Source of the DNA: JAWWBN01 sp033720955
GTDB taxonomy: Bacteria > Acidobacteriota > Thermoanaerobaculia > Multivoradales > JAHEKO01
Reading direction: 5' to 3'
NCBI GenBank assembly: GCA_033720955.1
Contig: JAWWBN010000050.1
Coordinates: 1 to 18,552 of the forward strand
Length of the DNA: 18,552 bases
Made by a program: the position numbers and the translations under genes. Below the pieces are notes generated by a model that was given only the letters and a program-made list of their open reading frames with translations, did not search any database and was not told the origin of the DNA. Below are positions 1 to 7,063 of the stretch, in pieces. The stretch's first letter is position 1, and the number at the start of each line of letters is the position of its first letter.

Positions 1-12
1 GAGGAGGATGCG

Positions 13-513
13 ATGCGCACGCGGACATGGCGCAGGGCTCTCGTTCTCACGGCGGCGGCGGGCCTGCTGGCCGGCGCCCTTCCACCCGCGGCGGGGGCCG
101 GGGAGGGCTCCCGCCTCTCCCCGGCCGGACGGCGTCTCGACCGGGATCTCAGGGCGGTGGCGAGGGAGGTGACCCGTGGCGAGGGGCACTGGACCCTCCA
201 GCACCGCAACGTCCCGGTGCTGGTGTACGCCCACGAGGGACACGATCGGATGCGGGTGGTGACGCCGGTCGCAAGCGTCGCCGAACTGTCGCCGGACGAC
301 CTGTGGACCCTGCTGGAGGCCAACTACTCCAAGGCGCTCGACGCCCGGTACGCCATCGGCGACGACCTGGTGTGGGGGCTCTTCGTCCACCCCCTCTCCT
401 CCCTCACCCGCGAGGAGCTGGCGAGCGCCCTGGACCAGGTGGTGGCGCTGAAGAAGAACTACGGCACGACCTACGCCTCGACCGACAAGGTGTTCGCTCG
501 CCGCCCGGAGTAG
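13..513 (+). CDS. Exported small YbjN-like (type III chaperone-fold) protein
   Basis: This encodes 166 residues. The ATG at 13 follows GAGGAGG (1-7) with 5 bp spacing, which fixes the start. Residues 1-30 form a signal peptide: basic RTRTWRR, a hydrophobic Ala/Leu core, and a likely Ala-Gly-Ala cleavage site. The mature part, about 135 residues, reads like the YbjN / type III secretion chaperone fold. It has a strand-rich segment (VPVLVYAHEGHDRMRVVTPV), a helix with LLEANYSKALDARYAI, a strand (LVWGLFVHPL), then a C-terminal helix (REELASALDQVVALKK). That arrangement is typical of small proteins annotated as YbjN or putative sensory transduction regulators, and the resemblance is by pattern only. 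An export signal is unusual for a chaperone-like fold and suggests periplasmic binding of a partner. No catalytic residues are visible. It is convergent with the MCE gene, and a GC hairpin follows its stop codon. Confidence 0.6.
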   Translation: MRTRTWRRALVLTAAAGLLAGALPPAAGAGEGSRLSPAGRRLDRDLRAVAREVTRGEGHWTLQHRNVPVLVYAHEGHDRMRVVTPVASVAELSPDDLWTLLEANYSKALDARYAIGDDLVWGLFVHPLSSLTREELASALDQVVALKKNYGTTYASTDKVFARRPE

Positions 514-525
514 GGGGCGTCGCCA

Positions 526-553
526 GCCGGCTCCCGGGCCGGGCGGAGCCGGC
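526..553 (+). terminator. GC-rich hairpin after the YbjN-like gene
   Basis: A perfect 9-bp inverted repeat, GCCGGCTCC (526-534) and GGAGCCGGC (545-553), has a 10-nt loop and begins 12 nt after the stop codon at 511-513. No T-run follows, so if it terminates transcription it is not a classic intrinsic terminator. Position and stem strength are the only support. Confidence 0.4.
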
Positions 554-680
554 CCCTCCCCGGGCCGCCGGGTCGACAGACCGGAGCGGCTGATCTTCGT
601 CTGCCGGGCCTTCCCGTGCCCCCGACGTACGGCCCGACCGCCGACCGTCGGGGCGCGGCCGGCGCGGACCGTGCGCGCCC

Positions 681-703
681 GGGGTGGGACGCATCCCCGC
701 CCC
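681..703 (-). terminator. Imperfect GC hairpin after the MCE gene
   Basis: The run GGGGTGGGA (681-689) is nearly complementary to TCCCCGCCCC (694-703), with a short loop. It lies 15 nt past the stop of the minus-strand MCE gene. It could help end the mla transcript. There is no T-tract, so confidence is low. Confidence 0.25.
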
Positions 704-717
704 CGCCAGCCTCCCGG

Positions 718-2178
718 CTACGGCACGGGCACCGACCCGAGCAGGTACTTCAGCTCGTCGTCGGTCCAGTGGAAGCCGGCGCCCAAAAAGATCGACTGCC
801 GGCGACTCTCGATGAGGTCGTCTACGCCGCCGACCAGGTAGGCGTGCTTGTGAAAGCTCCACCGCGTGCTGAGACGCAGCCGCGGGTTCAGATCGTCCTC
901 GCGTCCGAAGTCGAAGGCCTCCAGCGTGAGCCGCAGCTTGCGGTCGAAGACCGAGTAGTCGATCGCCGCGCCGCCGGTGGACTCGAACAGGCCGGCGCGG
1001 AAGCTCGTGGCGCCGTTCACGAAGCCGACCTGGGCCGAGAGGGTCTGCTTGTCCTCGACGGAGAGGGTCTCGACCGTCGTGACCTCGCGCGTCCCGTCGG
1101 GCCGGGTGAGCGTCTCCTGGACGGTCTTCGAGCGCACCCGGCCGCGCGGGTCGTCCACCAGGCCGACCTGGTAGAAGCGGTTGCTGTCGCCGCCGGGATC
1201 GAAGCGCAGCCGAAACGCCGAGTGCGGCTCCTCCGACGCCTCGAGGTAGTAGCCCTCGAAGCCCAGCTCGAGCTGGAGCCTGCGCACCCGGTTCAGGGTG
1301 TCGGAGAGGCTCGCCACGCCCGACTCGACGCTGGCCAGGGTCGAGACGAGCTGGTCGTGCGCCGTGTCCTCGGTCAACAGCTTGCCCACCGAGCCTTCGC
1401 CCCCGGCCAGGCGTCCCGAGATCGTCTCGAAGTGGACCAGCGACGACTTGAGCGTCTCGCTGGCGTCCGCGAGCTGCTCCATGGAGCGGCGGACGTCGCC
1501 CCGGTTCTCGGCCAGGATCCTCTCGACCGCGGCGATGACCTCGCCGGTCTGGCGGGAGATCCGCGGCAGCTCGGCGGCCAGCACCGCGCTCACCCGCTCG
1601 AAGTTCTGGATGGTGTCGCCCACCTGGCTCTGGTTGGTCCGCACGATGTCTCGGATCGTCGCGGTGGTCTCCCGGAGCGAGGCCAGCGCCTCGCGGATCG
1701 CCTCGCCCGATCGGGTGGGATCCATGGCGGTGAGGGTCTCGTCCACCGCGACGCCGATCTGGTTGAAGCGCTCGATCGCCTGGTCGAGGCTGACCGGCGT
1801 GGTGCCGGGCAGCACGGCGCCCTCGGAGAGGGGAGGAGCGTCGGCGGGGCCGGGGTAGAGGCTGATGTGCCTGTCCCCCAGGAGCCCCTGGGTGGCGACG
1901 GTCGCGTGGGCGCCCTCGCGCAGCTCGACGCGGCGCTCGAAGAGGAGACCCACCAGGGCGCGGTCGTTCACCAGGCGGATGCCGTCCACCCGCCCCACAC
2001 GGACGCCGGCGATCCGCACCGCGGCCTTGTCGTCGAGGCCGGCGACGGAGTCGAACGCGGCCTCCACGCGGGCGGCGTCGCCGGTGAAGAGGCGGACGTC
2101 CTCGATCTTGAGGATGAAGTAGGCCAGCAGCACGAGGGCCGCGCTCACGAAGATGCCGATCTTGACGGTATTGGACAT
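718..2178 (-). CDS. mlaD: MCE-family lipid-transport protein (MlaD-like) with beta-rich C-terminal tail
   Basis: This is the substrate-binding or tunnel component of an Mla/MCE phospholipid transporter, anchored in the inner membrane and projecting into the periplasm. It has 486 residues, against about 180 in E. coli MlaD. Residues 7-25 are one hydrophobic anchor (VSAALVLLAYFIL). Residues 36-115 are the MCE domain, with VAGLDDKAAVRIAGVRVGRV and then TQGLLGDRHISLYPG. Residues 120-300 are long amphipathic helices with regularly spaced Thr, Ile and Leu, as in helical MCE tails. Residues from 305 to the end are alternating polar/apolar strands (AFRLRFDPGG, LSAQVGFVNG, SIFLGAGFHW), resembling outer-membrane beta-strand repeats. 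The ATG at 2178 has AGAGGAG 6 bp upstream. It is third in an E-F-D operon, 16 bp after MlaF. No MlaC or MlaB gene is nearby, so the tail may replace a soluble shuttle; that is inference. Confidence 0.88.
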   Translation of the reverse strand: MSNTVKIGIFVSAALVLLAYFILKIEDVRLFTGDAARVEAAFDSVAGLDDKAAVRIAGVRVGRVDGIRLVNDRALVGLLFERRVELREGAHATVATQGLLGDRHISLYPGPADAPPLSEGAVLPGTTPVSLDQAIERFNQIGVAVDETLTAMDPTRSGEAIREALASLRETTATIRDIVRTNQSQVGDTIQNFERVSAVLAAELPRISRQTGEVIAAVERILAENRGDVRRSMEQLADASETLKSSLVHFETISGRLAGGEGSVGKLLTEDTAHDQLVSTLASVESGVASLSDTLNRVRRLQLELGFEGYYLEASEEPHSAFRLRFDPGGDSNRFYQVGLVDDPRGRVRSKTVQETLTRPDGTREVTTVETLSVEDKQTLSAQVGFVNGATSFRAGLFESTGGAAIDYSVFDRKLRLTLEAFDFGREDDLNPRLRLSTRWSFHKHAYLVGGVDDLIESRRQSIFLGAGFHWTDDELKYLLGSVPVP

Positions 2179-2194
2179 TGGGCTCCTCTCGCGC

Positions 2195-2986
2195 CTATGC
2201 GGTGTCGATCTTCCCGGCGGGGGCCGCGGCCGCGCCCTCCGTCGCTCCGGTGCGTCCCAGGAAGGCGGCGACCCGGGCGTCGCTCGAGTGACGAAACTCC
2301 TCCGGCGACCCCCAGGCCACGATCCTGCCCTCGTAGAGCATGGCGACCCAGTCGCCGATCCGGAAGACGCTCTCCATGTCGTGGGTGATGGTGACGATGG
2401 TGGCGCCGAGACGCTGCTTGAGCTCGACGATCAGCTCGTCGATGACGTCCTTGGTCACCGGATCGAGACCGGTGGTCGGCTCGTCGAACAGCAGCACGTC
2501 GGGGCGGTGGGCGATCGCCCGGGCGAAGCCCACCCGCCGGCGCATGCCGCCCGAGAGCTGGGAGGGCAGCTTCTCCTCGGAGCCCTGCAGACGCACCATG
2601 GCCAGGCACTCCTCCACCCGCGCCCGCCGCTCGGCCCGGGTTCCGATCGAGAGCCGCACCAGCGGGAACTCGACGTTCTGCGCCACCGTCATCGAGTCGA
2701 ACAGGGCCCCCTCCTGGAAGGCCATGCCGAACCGGGCCCGGAAGCGGGTGAGATCGTGATTGTCGAGGGTCGAGAGATCGGTGCCGTCCACCAGCACCCG
2801 GCCTTCGTCCGGCGCCAGGAGGCCGATCATGTGCTTGAGCAGGACGCTCTTGCCGGTGCCGGATCCGCCGATCACCACCGTCGAGTCCCCGGTGGGGACG
2901 TCCAGGTCCACACCGTCCAGCACGACCTTGCCGTCGAAGGACTTGCGGACGCCGATCAGTCGGACGATGGGCTCGGGCGGCGGCAC
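2195..2986 (-). CDS. mlaF: ABC transporter ATPase, MlaF-like
   Basis: This is the cytoplasmic ATPase that powers the Mla/MCE lipid transporter, pairing with the MlaE permease. It has 263 residues, the usual MlaF length. Walker A is GGSGTGKS (40-47). The ABC signature is LSGGM followed by the RRRVGFARAIA region, Walker B is VLLFDEPTTGLDP, and the switch His lies in TITHD. The LSGGM form of the signature is typical of MlaF relatives. The start is GTG at 2986, preceded by AGAGG, which overlaps the stop codon of the upstream mlaE; translation of the two is therefore probably coupled. The last ~25 residues (Ala/Gly-rich after LGRTG) look unstructured. Confidence 0.93.
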   Translation of the reverse strand: MPPPEPIVRLIGVRKSFDGKVVLDGVDLDVPTGDSTVVIGGSGTGKSVLLKHMIGLLAPDEGRVLVDGTDLSTLDNHDLTRFRARFGMAFQEGALFDSMTVAQNVEFPLVRLSIGTRAERRARVEECLAMVRLQGSEEKLPSQLSGGMRRRVGFARAIAHRPDVLLFDEPTTGLDPVTKDVIDELIVELKQRLGATIVTITHDMESVFRIGDWVAMLYEGRIVAWGSPEEFRHSSDARVAAFLGRTGATEGAAAAPAGKIDTA

Positions 2987-2992
2987 GATCCT

Positions 2993-3745
2993 CTAGAAGA
3001 GCAGCTTGGTCAGGAAGAAGTCGGAGATCAGGATCGCGACGCTCGCCACCACCACCGAGCGGGTGGTGGAGCGGCCCACCCCCTCGGCGCCGCCCCGGGT
3101 GAAGAGTCCCTGCTGGCAGCCGATCACGGCGATGAGCAGGCCGAACACGGCCGCCTTGACCAGACCCGAGGTCAGGTCGTTCATGTCCATGTACTGGAAG
3201 GTGTTCTCCATGTGGCTGACGGGGTTGGCGCCCATGAGCACGACCGCCACCAGGTAGCCGCCGTAGATGCCCAGGCCGTCGGCGATCAGCACCAGGAGCG
3301 GCAGCATGAGCGTCAGCGCCCAGACCCTGGGGACCACGAGGTAGTGCACCGGGTCGGTCGCCATCACCTCGAGGGCGTCGATCTGCTCGGTGACCCGCAT
3401 CGTCCCCAGCTCGGCCCCCATGGCCGAGCCGACGCGGCCGGCGATCACCAGGCCGCTCAGCACCGCGGCCAGCTCGCGGACCATCGACAGCGACACCAGG
3501 GAGCCCACCCACCGCTCGGCGCCGAAGCGCGACAGCACGGTGAAGGTCTGGAGCGCCAGCACCATGCCGGTGAAGAGCGCCGTCAGCAGGACCACGGGCA
3601 GCGAGTCCACCCCCACCCGCACCATCTGGCGGAGGAGCTGCCGAACGTCCCAGGGACGCCGCGGCGTCCACGCCAGGGTCCGCCAGAAGACCTGCGCGAA
3701 CCGGCCCACCTCCCGGAAAAAGGCCTCGAGCGGGGCGACGGTCAT
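2993..3745 (-). CDS. mlaE: ABC transporter permease, MlaE family
   Basis: This is the inner-membrane permease of the MCE lipid transporter. It has 250 residues, normal for MlaE. An N-terminal amphipathic helix (LEAFFREVGRFAQVFWRTL) is followed by about five membrane segments: roughly 47-72, 88-108, 140-170, 200-220 and 230-250. The family-specific central segment is clear: RELAAVLSGLVIAGRVGSAMGAELGTM, then EQIDALEVMATDPVHYLVVPR. This is the most conserved block in MlaE proteins and contacts the ATPase. The ATG at 3745 has only a weak upstream ribosome site. It is the first gene of the mlaE-F-D unit. The 123-bp gap before it, after the CGNR gene stop, should hold the promoter, but I see no convincing hexamers there. 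Confidence 0.92.
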   Translation of the reverse strand: MTVAPLEAFFREVGRFAQVFWRTLAWTPRRPWDVRQLLRQMVRVGVDSLPVVLLTALFTGMVLALQTFTVLSRFGAERWVGSLVSLSMVRELAAVLSGLVIAGRVGSAMGAELGTMRVTEQIDALEVMATDPVHYLVVPRVWALTLMLPLLVLIADGLGIYGGYLVAVVLMGANPVSHMENTFQYMDMNDLTSGLVKAAVFGLLIAVIGCQQGLFTRGGAEGVGRSTTRSVVVASVAILISDFFLTKLLF

Positions 3746-3868
3746 CTGGCGGGATGATTCCGCGAACCCCGCCCGCGCGCAAGTCGCCGCCGCGGAGGGC
3801 CACCCCCGGGCGCCCCCGGCGGGATCGGCGTCAGGGTTCGCTCACCGGACGCCGCCCCGCCGGCCCGC

Positions 3869-4486
3869 TCAGCTCCCACCCCTCACCCGCCGGTAGTGCC
3901 GCCGCGCCTTCGCGCGGTTCCCGCACGTCTCCATCGAGCACCAGCGTCGCGACCGGTTGCGGCTGGCGTCGAGGAAGAGCCAGGTGCAGCGGGGCGCGTC
4001 GCACTGGCGCAGCCGGTCGAGCGAGCCGGCGGTCAGCAGATCCGTGGCCGAGGCCGCGACCGGGGCCAGGAGCCCGCCCGGCTCCCCCTCGAGGGCTCTC
4101 CACCTCCAGGTGAAGCCCTCGCCCTCGGGGGAGAGGACGCGCCACGTCGCCGCCTCCGCCGAGGCGGCGCTCAGGGTCTCGAGGTCGGCGGTCTCCGGAT
4201 CCCGGTCCGCGACCCGGGCCGCGAAGAGACGGTAGAGCAGCTCACGGAGGCTCCTGGCCTTCTCGAAGGCCCGCCGCGCCGCCGCCGGGCGCTCCGCCGC
4301 GCGAGCCGCCAGCTCGTCCGCCTGGGCCGCTTCCACGATGCCGGTCTGAGCGGCGAAGGCCAGCAGGTCGTCGTAGCTGCGGAGCCCGTCCGTCTCCCCG
4401 CGGCCGCGGTCCTCCCAGGTGTTGACGAAATCCAGACAGAGGGCCCCGCCGCTGAGGTCGAAGGTCTGGCCGGCCGTATCGCCCAT
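3869..4486 (-). CDS. CGNR zinc-finger protein (ABATE domain), putative transcription regulator
   Basis: It has 205 residues. The N-terminal part (about 10-140) matches the ABATE domain of putative stress-induced regulators, starting with the diagnostic LCLDFVNTWEDRG and SYDDLLAFAAQTG. The C-terminal CGNR zinc finger (about 155-200) has C162 and C167 (CDAPRC), C183 and C188, and the CGNR signature at 188-191 followed by the basic KARRHYRR. All four zinc ligands are present. Proteins of this family are thought to bind DNA, and few have known targets. The ATG at 4486 faces away from the DinB gene with a 92-bp shared regulatory gap that contains repeated TAACCG elements. Autoregulation and control of the divergent pair are likely but inferred. 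Confidence 0.88.
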   Translation of the reverse strand: MGDTAGQTFDLSGGALCLDFVNTWEDRGRGETDGLRSYDDLLAFAAQTGIVEAAQADELAARAAERPAAARRAFEKARSLRELLYRLFAARVADRDPETADLETLSAASAEAATWRVLSPEGEGFTWRWRALEGEPGGLLAPVAASATDLLTAGSLDRLRQCDAPRCTWLFLDASRNRSRRWCSMETCGNRAKARRHYRRVRGGS

Positions 4487-4499
4487 CTCGTCCCGATTC

Positions 4500-4557
4500 T
4501 AACCGACTCAGAAAGCTTGACAGGTTACCTCAGAGAGTGTACGATCCTAACCGTCAA
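4500..4557. promoter_or_regulatory. Operator-like repeats between CGNR and DinB genes
   Basis: TTGACAGGTTA (4517-4527) and TAACCGTCAA (4548-4557) form an inverted repeat with one extra base in the left arm. A third half-site, TAACCGACTCA, lies at 4500-4510 next to the CGNR start. One arm contains the -35 hexamer of the plus-strand promoter, so a bound dimer would block it. A direct repeat is also visible: TTACCTCAGAGAG (4525-4537) against CTACCTCAAGGAG (4559-4571). The bound protein is not known from sequence; the adjacent CGNR regulator is the natural candidate. Confidence 0.5.
4517..4545 (+). promoter_or_regulatory. Sigma70-type promoter for the DinB / SpoIIE pair
   Basis: TTGACA (4517-4522), a perfect -35, is separated by exactly 17 bp from TACGAT (4540-4545), a four-of-six -10. 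This is the best promoter in the window and lies in a locally AT-richer patch. It points to the DinB gene, whose ATG is at 4579, leaving a leader of roughly 25-30 nt. Confidence 0.7.
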
Positions 4558-4560
4558 ACT

Positions 4561-4578
4561 ACCTCAAGGAGGTTACTC
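4561..4578 (+). promoter_or_regulatory. Strong ribosome-binding site inside a small palindrome
   Basis: AAGGAGGT (4566-4573), a nearly full anti-16S match, sits 5 bp before the ATG at 4579 and decides this start over the in-frame upstream ATG at 4537. The site is half of ACCTC-AAG-GAGGT (4561-4573), a 5-bp-stem palindrome. The 3-nt loop would make a weak hairpin that could partly mask the ribosome site. Confidence 0.7.
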
Positions 4579-5070
4579 ATGCCGGTGTCCACTGTTCGAC
4601 CCTCCCAGACGGCCGCCCTGGCGGATCAACTGGAGCGGGCCTTCCGCGGCGGCGCGTGGCACGGGCCCTCCGTTCTCGAGGCGCTCGACGGCGTGGACGC
4701 GGTCCTGGCCGCCCGGCGCCCCATCGGCTCGGCCCACACGATCGGAGAGATCGTCCTCCACCTGACCGCCTGGATCGACGTCGCGCGACGGAGGATCGCC
4801 GGGGAGGCGATCGCGGCGCTGCCCGACGAGGCCGACTGGCCCGCGGCCGGAGGGGAGGAGGCCGCCTGGCGGACGGCGCGGGAGCGGCTCGACGACGCCC
4901 ACGCCCGTCTCCACGCCGCGGCCCTCGAGCTGGACGACGAGCGGCTGGACGATCCGGTCGCCGGGTCCGACCCCACGGTCCGGGGGCAGCTCCTCGGCGT
5001 GCTGCAGCACAACGTCTACCACGCCGGCCAGATCGTCCTCCTCCGGCGGGCGGCCGGGGACTCCCGATGA
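4579..5070 (+). CDS. DinB-family four-helix metalloprotein
   Basis: It has 163 residues from the ATG at 4579, normal for DinB/YfiT-like proteins. The fold is a four-helix bundle with a metal-binding His triad. Here the likely ligands are H61 (in EIVLHLTAW), H144 and H148 (in QHNVYHAGQI), and the family's N-terminal GAWHGPSVLEAL motif is present. Such proteins include bacillithiol and mycothiol S-transferases and many damage- or stress-associated proteins of unknown substrate; thiol transfer or another metal-dependent reaction is possible here, but the substrate cannot be read from sequence. Its stop overlaps the start of the phosphatase gene (ATGA), so the two are translationally coupled. It is driven by the strong promoter at 4517-4545 and faces the CGNR gene. 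Confidence 0.87.
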   Translation: MPVSTVRPSQTAALADQLERAFRGGAWHGPSVLEALDGVDAVLAARRPIGSAHTIGEIVLHLTAWIDVARRRIAGEAIAALPDEADWPAAGGEEAAWRTARERLDDAHARLHAAALELDDERLDDPVAGSDPTVRGQLLGVLQHNVYHAGQIVLLRRAAGDSR

Positions 5071-6041
5071 CCGCCCGCGAGGCGGCGCTGCGCGACGAGC
5101 TGGCCGCCCGGCGGGGCCGGCTGGTGGAGGGAGCCGCCTGGGACGAGGAGCTGGGCGATCTGCTGCGCCGGGTGGACTCGGCGCTGTCGCGGCTGGCGGC
5201 CCCTCCGGAGCGGCTGTGCTCGGTCTGCCACGACCCCATCGGAGCCGACTCCCTCGCCGCGAGCTCCTCCCTGTCGATCTGCCTGGAGTGCCTCTCCGCG
5301 GACGAGCGGAGGTCGCTGGAGCGCGATCTGGAGCGCGCCCACCGGGTGCAGCGGGCGCTGCTGCCGCCCGTCGACCTGCGTCACGCCGGCTGGCGGGGAG
5401 GGTGGCTGTGGGAGCCCAAGGGGGCGGTCTCCGGCGACCACGTAGACTTCGTGCCGCCGCGCCGGCCGGAGGAGCCGGCGCATCTCCTCCTGGGCGACGT
5501 GGCCGGCAAGGGGGTCGCGGCGTCGCTGCTGCAGTCGCACCTGCACGCTCTCTTCCGCTCTCTTCTGGCTCCCGGCGACGACCTCGGACGGCTGCTGGCG
5601 GCGGCCAATCGCCGCTTCCACGCCGCCACCGGGGCGCGGAGCTACGCCACGCTGGTCGCGGCGCGCCTCCATGCGGACGGCACCGTGGAGCTGGCCAACG
5701 CCGGGCACCCGAGGCCGCTGGTCGCGGATCGGCGCGGCGTGCGGCCGGTCGAGGGGAGCGGTGTGCCGCTGGGTCTCTTCGAGGAGGCCGAGTACGAGAG
5801 TCGCTCGCTGAAGCTGACGGAGGGCGATACCCTGCTCCTCTACACCGACGGCTGGACCGAGGCCGAGAGCCGGCGCGGGGAGTTCGGGGTGGGCCGGGCG
5901 GCCGCCGCCCTGCGCTCCGCCTCGGACCTGCCCCTACCCGATCTGCTGGCGGCCTGTCGCGACGAGATGACGGCGTACCTCGGCGGCGGCGAGCGCCAGG
6001 ACGACGTCACCCTGCTGGCCCTGCGCCGCGAGCGGCCGTAG
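5067..6041 (+). CDS. SpoIIE/RsbU-type PP2C serine phosphatase with N-terminal zinc-ribbon
   Basis: It has 324 residues, with the ATG overlapping the DinB stop by 4 bp. It probably dephosphorylates a phosphoserine anti-sigma antagonist or a similar partner in a stress-signalling switch; no partner gene is in this window. Residues 1-45 are helical. Residues 51-75 hold two CxxC pairs (C51/C54 in CSVC, C72/C75 in CLEC), a probable zinc-binding or redox ribbon. A linker helix carries the RALLPP motif (about 96-101), typical of RsbU enzymes. The PP2C catalytic core then follows, with SGDHVDF (122-128), GDVAGKGVAASLL (143-155), NAGHPRPLV, LYTDGWTEA and QDDVTLLALR (311-320). These supply the acidic metal-binding residues. 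The core is complete, so the enzyme should be active. Confidence 0.9.
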   Translation: MTAREAALRDELAARRGRLVEGAAWDEELGDLLRRVDSALSRLAAPPERLCSVCHDPIGADSLAASSSLSICLECLSADERRSLERDLERAHRVQRALLPPVDLRHAGWRGGWLWEPKGAVSGDHVDFVPPRRPEEPAHLLLGDVAGKGVAASLLQSHLHALFRSLLAPGDDLGRLLAAANRRFHAATGARSYATLVAARLHADGTVELANAGHPRPLVADRRGVRPVEGSGVPLGLFEEAEYESRSLKLTEGDTLLLYTDGWTEAESRRGEFGVGRAAAALRSASDLPLPDLLAACRDEMTAYLGGGERQDDVTLLALRRERP

Positions 6042-6145
6042 AGGCCCCGTCGCGATGGACGGTGGGGCTCCCCCGACCGCACCCGGGTAGCCGCCGGGCG
6101 GCGACCGCCGCCCGAATGGTAGGGTCTCCCCTCACGAGTCCCTCA

Positions 6146-6171
6146 AGACCCATCGGCTGCGCGACGGGTCT
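6146..6171 (+). repeat. Hairpin in the leader of the cysteine-rich protein gene
   Basis: AGACCC (6146-6151) pairs with GGGTCT (6166-6171), and inside it TCG pairs with CGA across one A/C mismatch. The hairpin ends about 38 nt before the ATG at 6210 and may lie in the 5' untranslated region. A weak -10-like TAGGGT with an upstream TG lies at 6117-6125, but no good -35 is visible. The role is unknown. Confidence 0.3.
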
Positions 6172-6209
6172 CGCGAAGCGGTCCCGAGCGCGCCGGACAG
6201 GAGGAACCG

Positions 6210-6950
6210 ATGCGGACCTCTCTCGCAGGCCGTCTCGCCGTCGCGGTAGCGCTGCTGACCGCGGCGGCCGCCGGACCGATCGCGGGGGCCGGAGAGGACG
6301 ACTCGCTGCACTGCAGCGAGCTGCCCTTCGTCTACAACGTGTTCTGGACGACCGACTACGGCCCGGCGACCGCGGACATCCAGACGGCGGAGAGCAACAT
6401 GCTGCCGTGCAGCGGCCCGGCCTACGCCCTCTGCTACTACTCCGGACCCGAGGCCCTGCCCTGCAAGGTCGACCGGGAGAGGGGCGTGGCCATCTGCGAG
6501 TGCTACGCCCTGCCGCCGCGGGAGGAGCCGTATCGCTACGTCGTGGACATCCACGCCATCCTCAACCTCTGCGCCTACGTCGAGACGGTCCGCGACTGTG
6601 GGCACGACGGCTCGGGCTGCTCCGCCGAGAACTCCGCTCCCGTCTGTCAGTACCTGGCCCGCGAGCCGCAGGAGCTGATGCCCGGCGCCGACGTCGTCTC
6701 GACCTTCGGCCTGTCGGAGCTGCCGAAGTACGGAAGCGTCGGCTGCACTCCCTGCACCGGCCTCTACGCCGGCTGCATGACGGCGCCGTGCCGGACCGTC
6801 CGGAAGGAGGACGGCAGCACCGCGGCGATCTGTGAGTGCCCGCTCTTCGACGGGCCCTACCAGGTCGGCCAGGACGACGTGGAGTGCGACCTGGGGAGGG
6901 ATCTGGTCTGGTCCGCGGCCTACGACCCTGCCGGCTGCTCCGCCGACTGA
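6210..6950 (+). CDS. Exported cysteine-rich protein with two internal repeats, unknown function
   Basis: I do not recognise a family. It has 246 residues, and an AGGAGG site lies just before the ATG. Residues 1-27 are a signal peptide (RTSLAGR, an Ala/Leu/Val core, then AGAGE). The mature chain has 18 cysteines in about 220 residues, an even number that fits nine disulfides in the periplasm or outside the cell. Two halves share a pattern: a cluster of Cys, then a PC(K/R) motif, then AICEC followed by a proline-containing segment, then a Cys and a DCGHDGSGC or DPAGC ending. The AICEC motif occurs twice, about 120 residues apart, which suggests a tandem duplication. No catalytic motif is visible. 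It stands alone, convergent with the VWA-like gene, and has the same codon style as its neighbours. Confidence 0.7.
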   Translation: MRTSLAGRLAVAVALLTAAAAGPIAGAGEDDSLHCSELPFVYNVFWTTDYGPATADIQTAESNMLPCSGPAYALCYYSGPEALPCKVDRERGVAICECYALPPREEPYRYVVDIHAILNLCAYVETVRDCGHDGSGCSAENSAPVCQYLAREPQELMPGADVVSTFGLSELPKYGSVGCTPCTGLYAGCMTAPCRTVRKEDGSTAAICECPLFDGPYQVGQDDVECDLGRDLVWSAAYDPAGCSAD

Positions 6951-6990
6951 CGCTCGCGTGAAGCGAAGCCGACTCACCGCGGCTCTCTCG

Positions 6991-7056
6991 GGCGACGGCG
7001 CCTCTCTTCGGACCTCGGCCGGCGGACGCGCGGGCGCCGTCGCCGAGGGCCCTCGG
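6991..7056. terminator. Long inverted repeat and perfect palindrome in a convergent gap
   Basis: GGCGACGGCGCC (6991-7002) and GGCGCCGTCGCC (7033-7044) are a perfect 12-bp inverted repeat around a 30-nt loop. The 14-bp perfect palindrome CCGAGGGCCCTCGG (7043-7056) overlaps its right arm. The whole lies between two convergent stop codons (6950 and 7064), so it probably ends transcription from both sides. No T-runs are present. Confidence 0.45.
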
Positions 7057-7063
7057 GCCGCCC

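Noticed and set aside
616..2388. Long plus-strand open frame of 590 codons opposite the MCE gene
   Set aside because: Shadow of the minus-strand mlaD/mlaF genes, caused by high GC at third positions; it has low-complexity composition and no domain motif.
4537..4578. Upstream ATG at 4537 as start of the DinB protein
   Set aside because: It overlaps the promoter -10 region and has no ribosome site; AAGGAGGT is correctly placed for the ATG at 4579.
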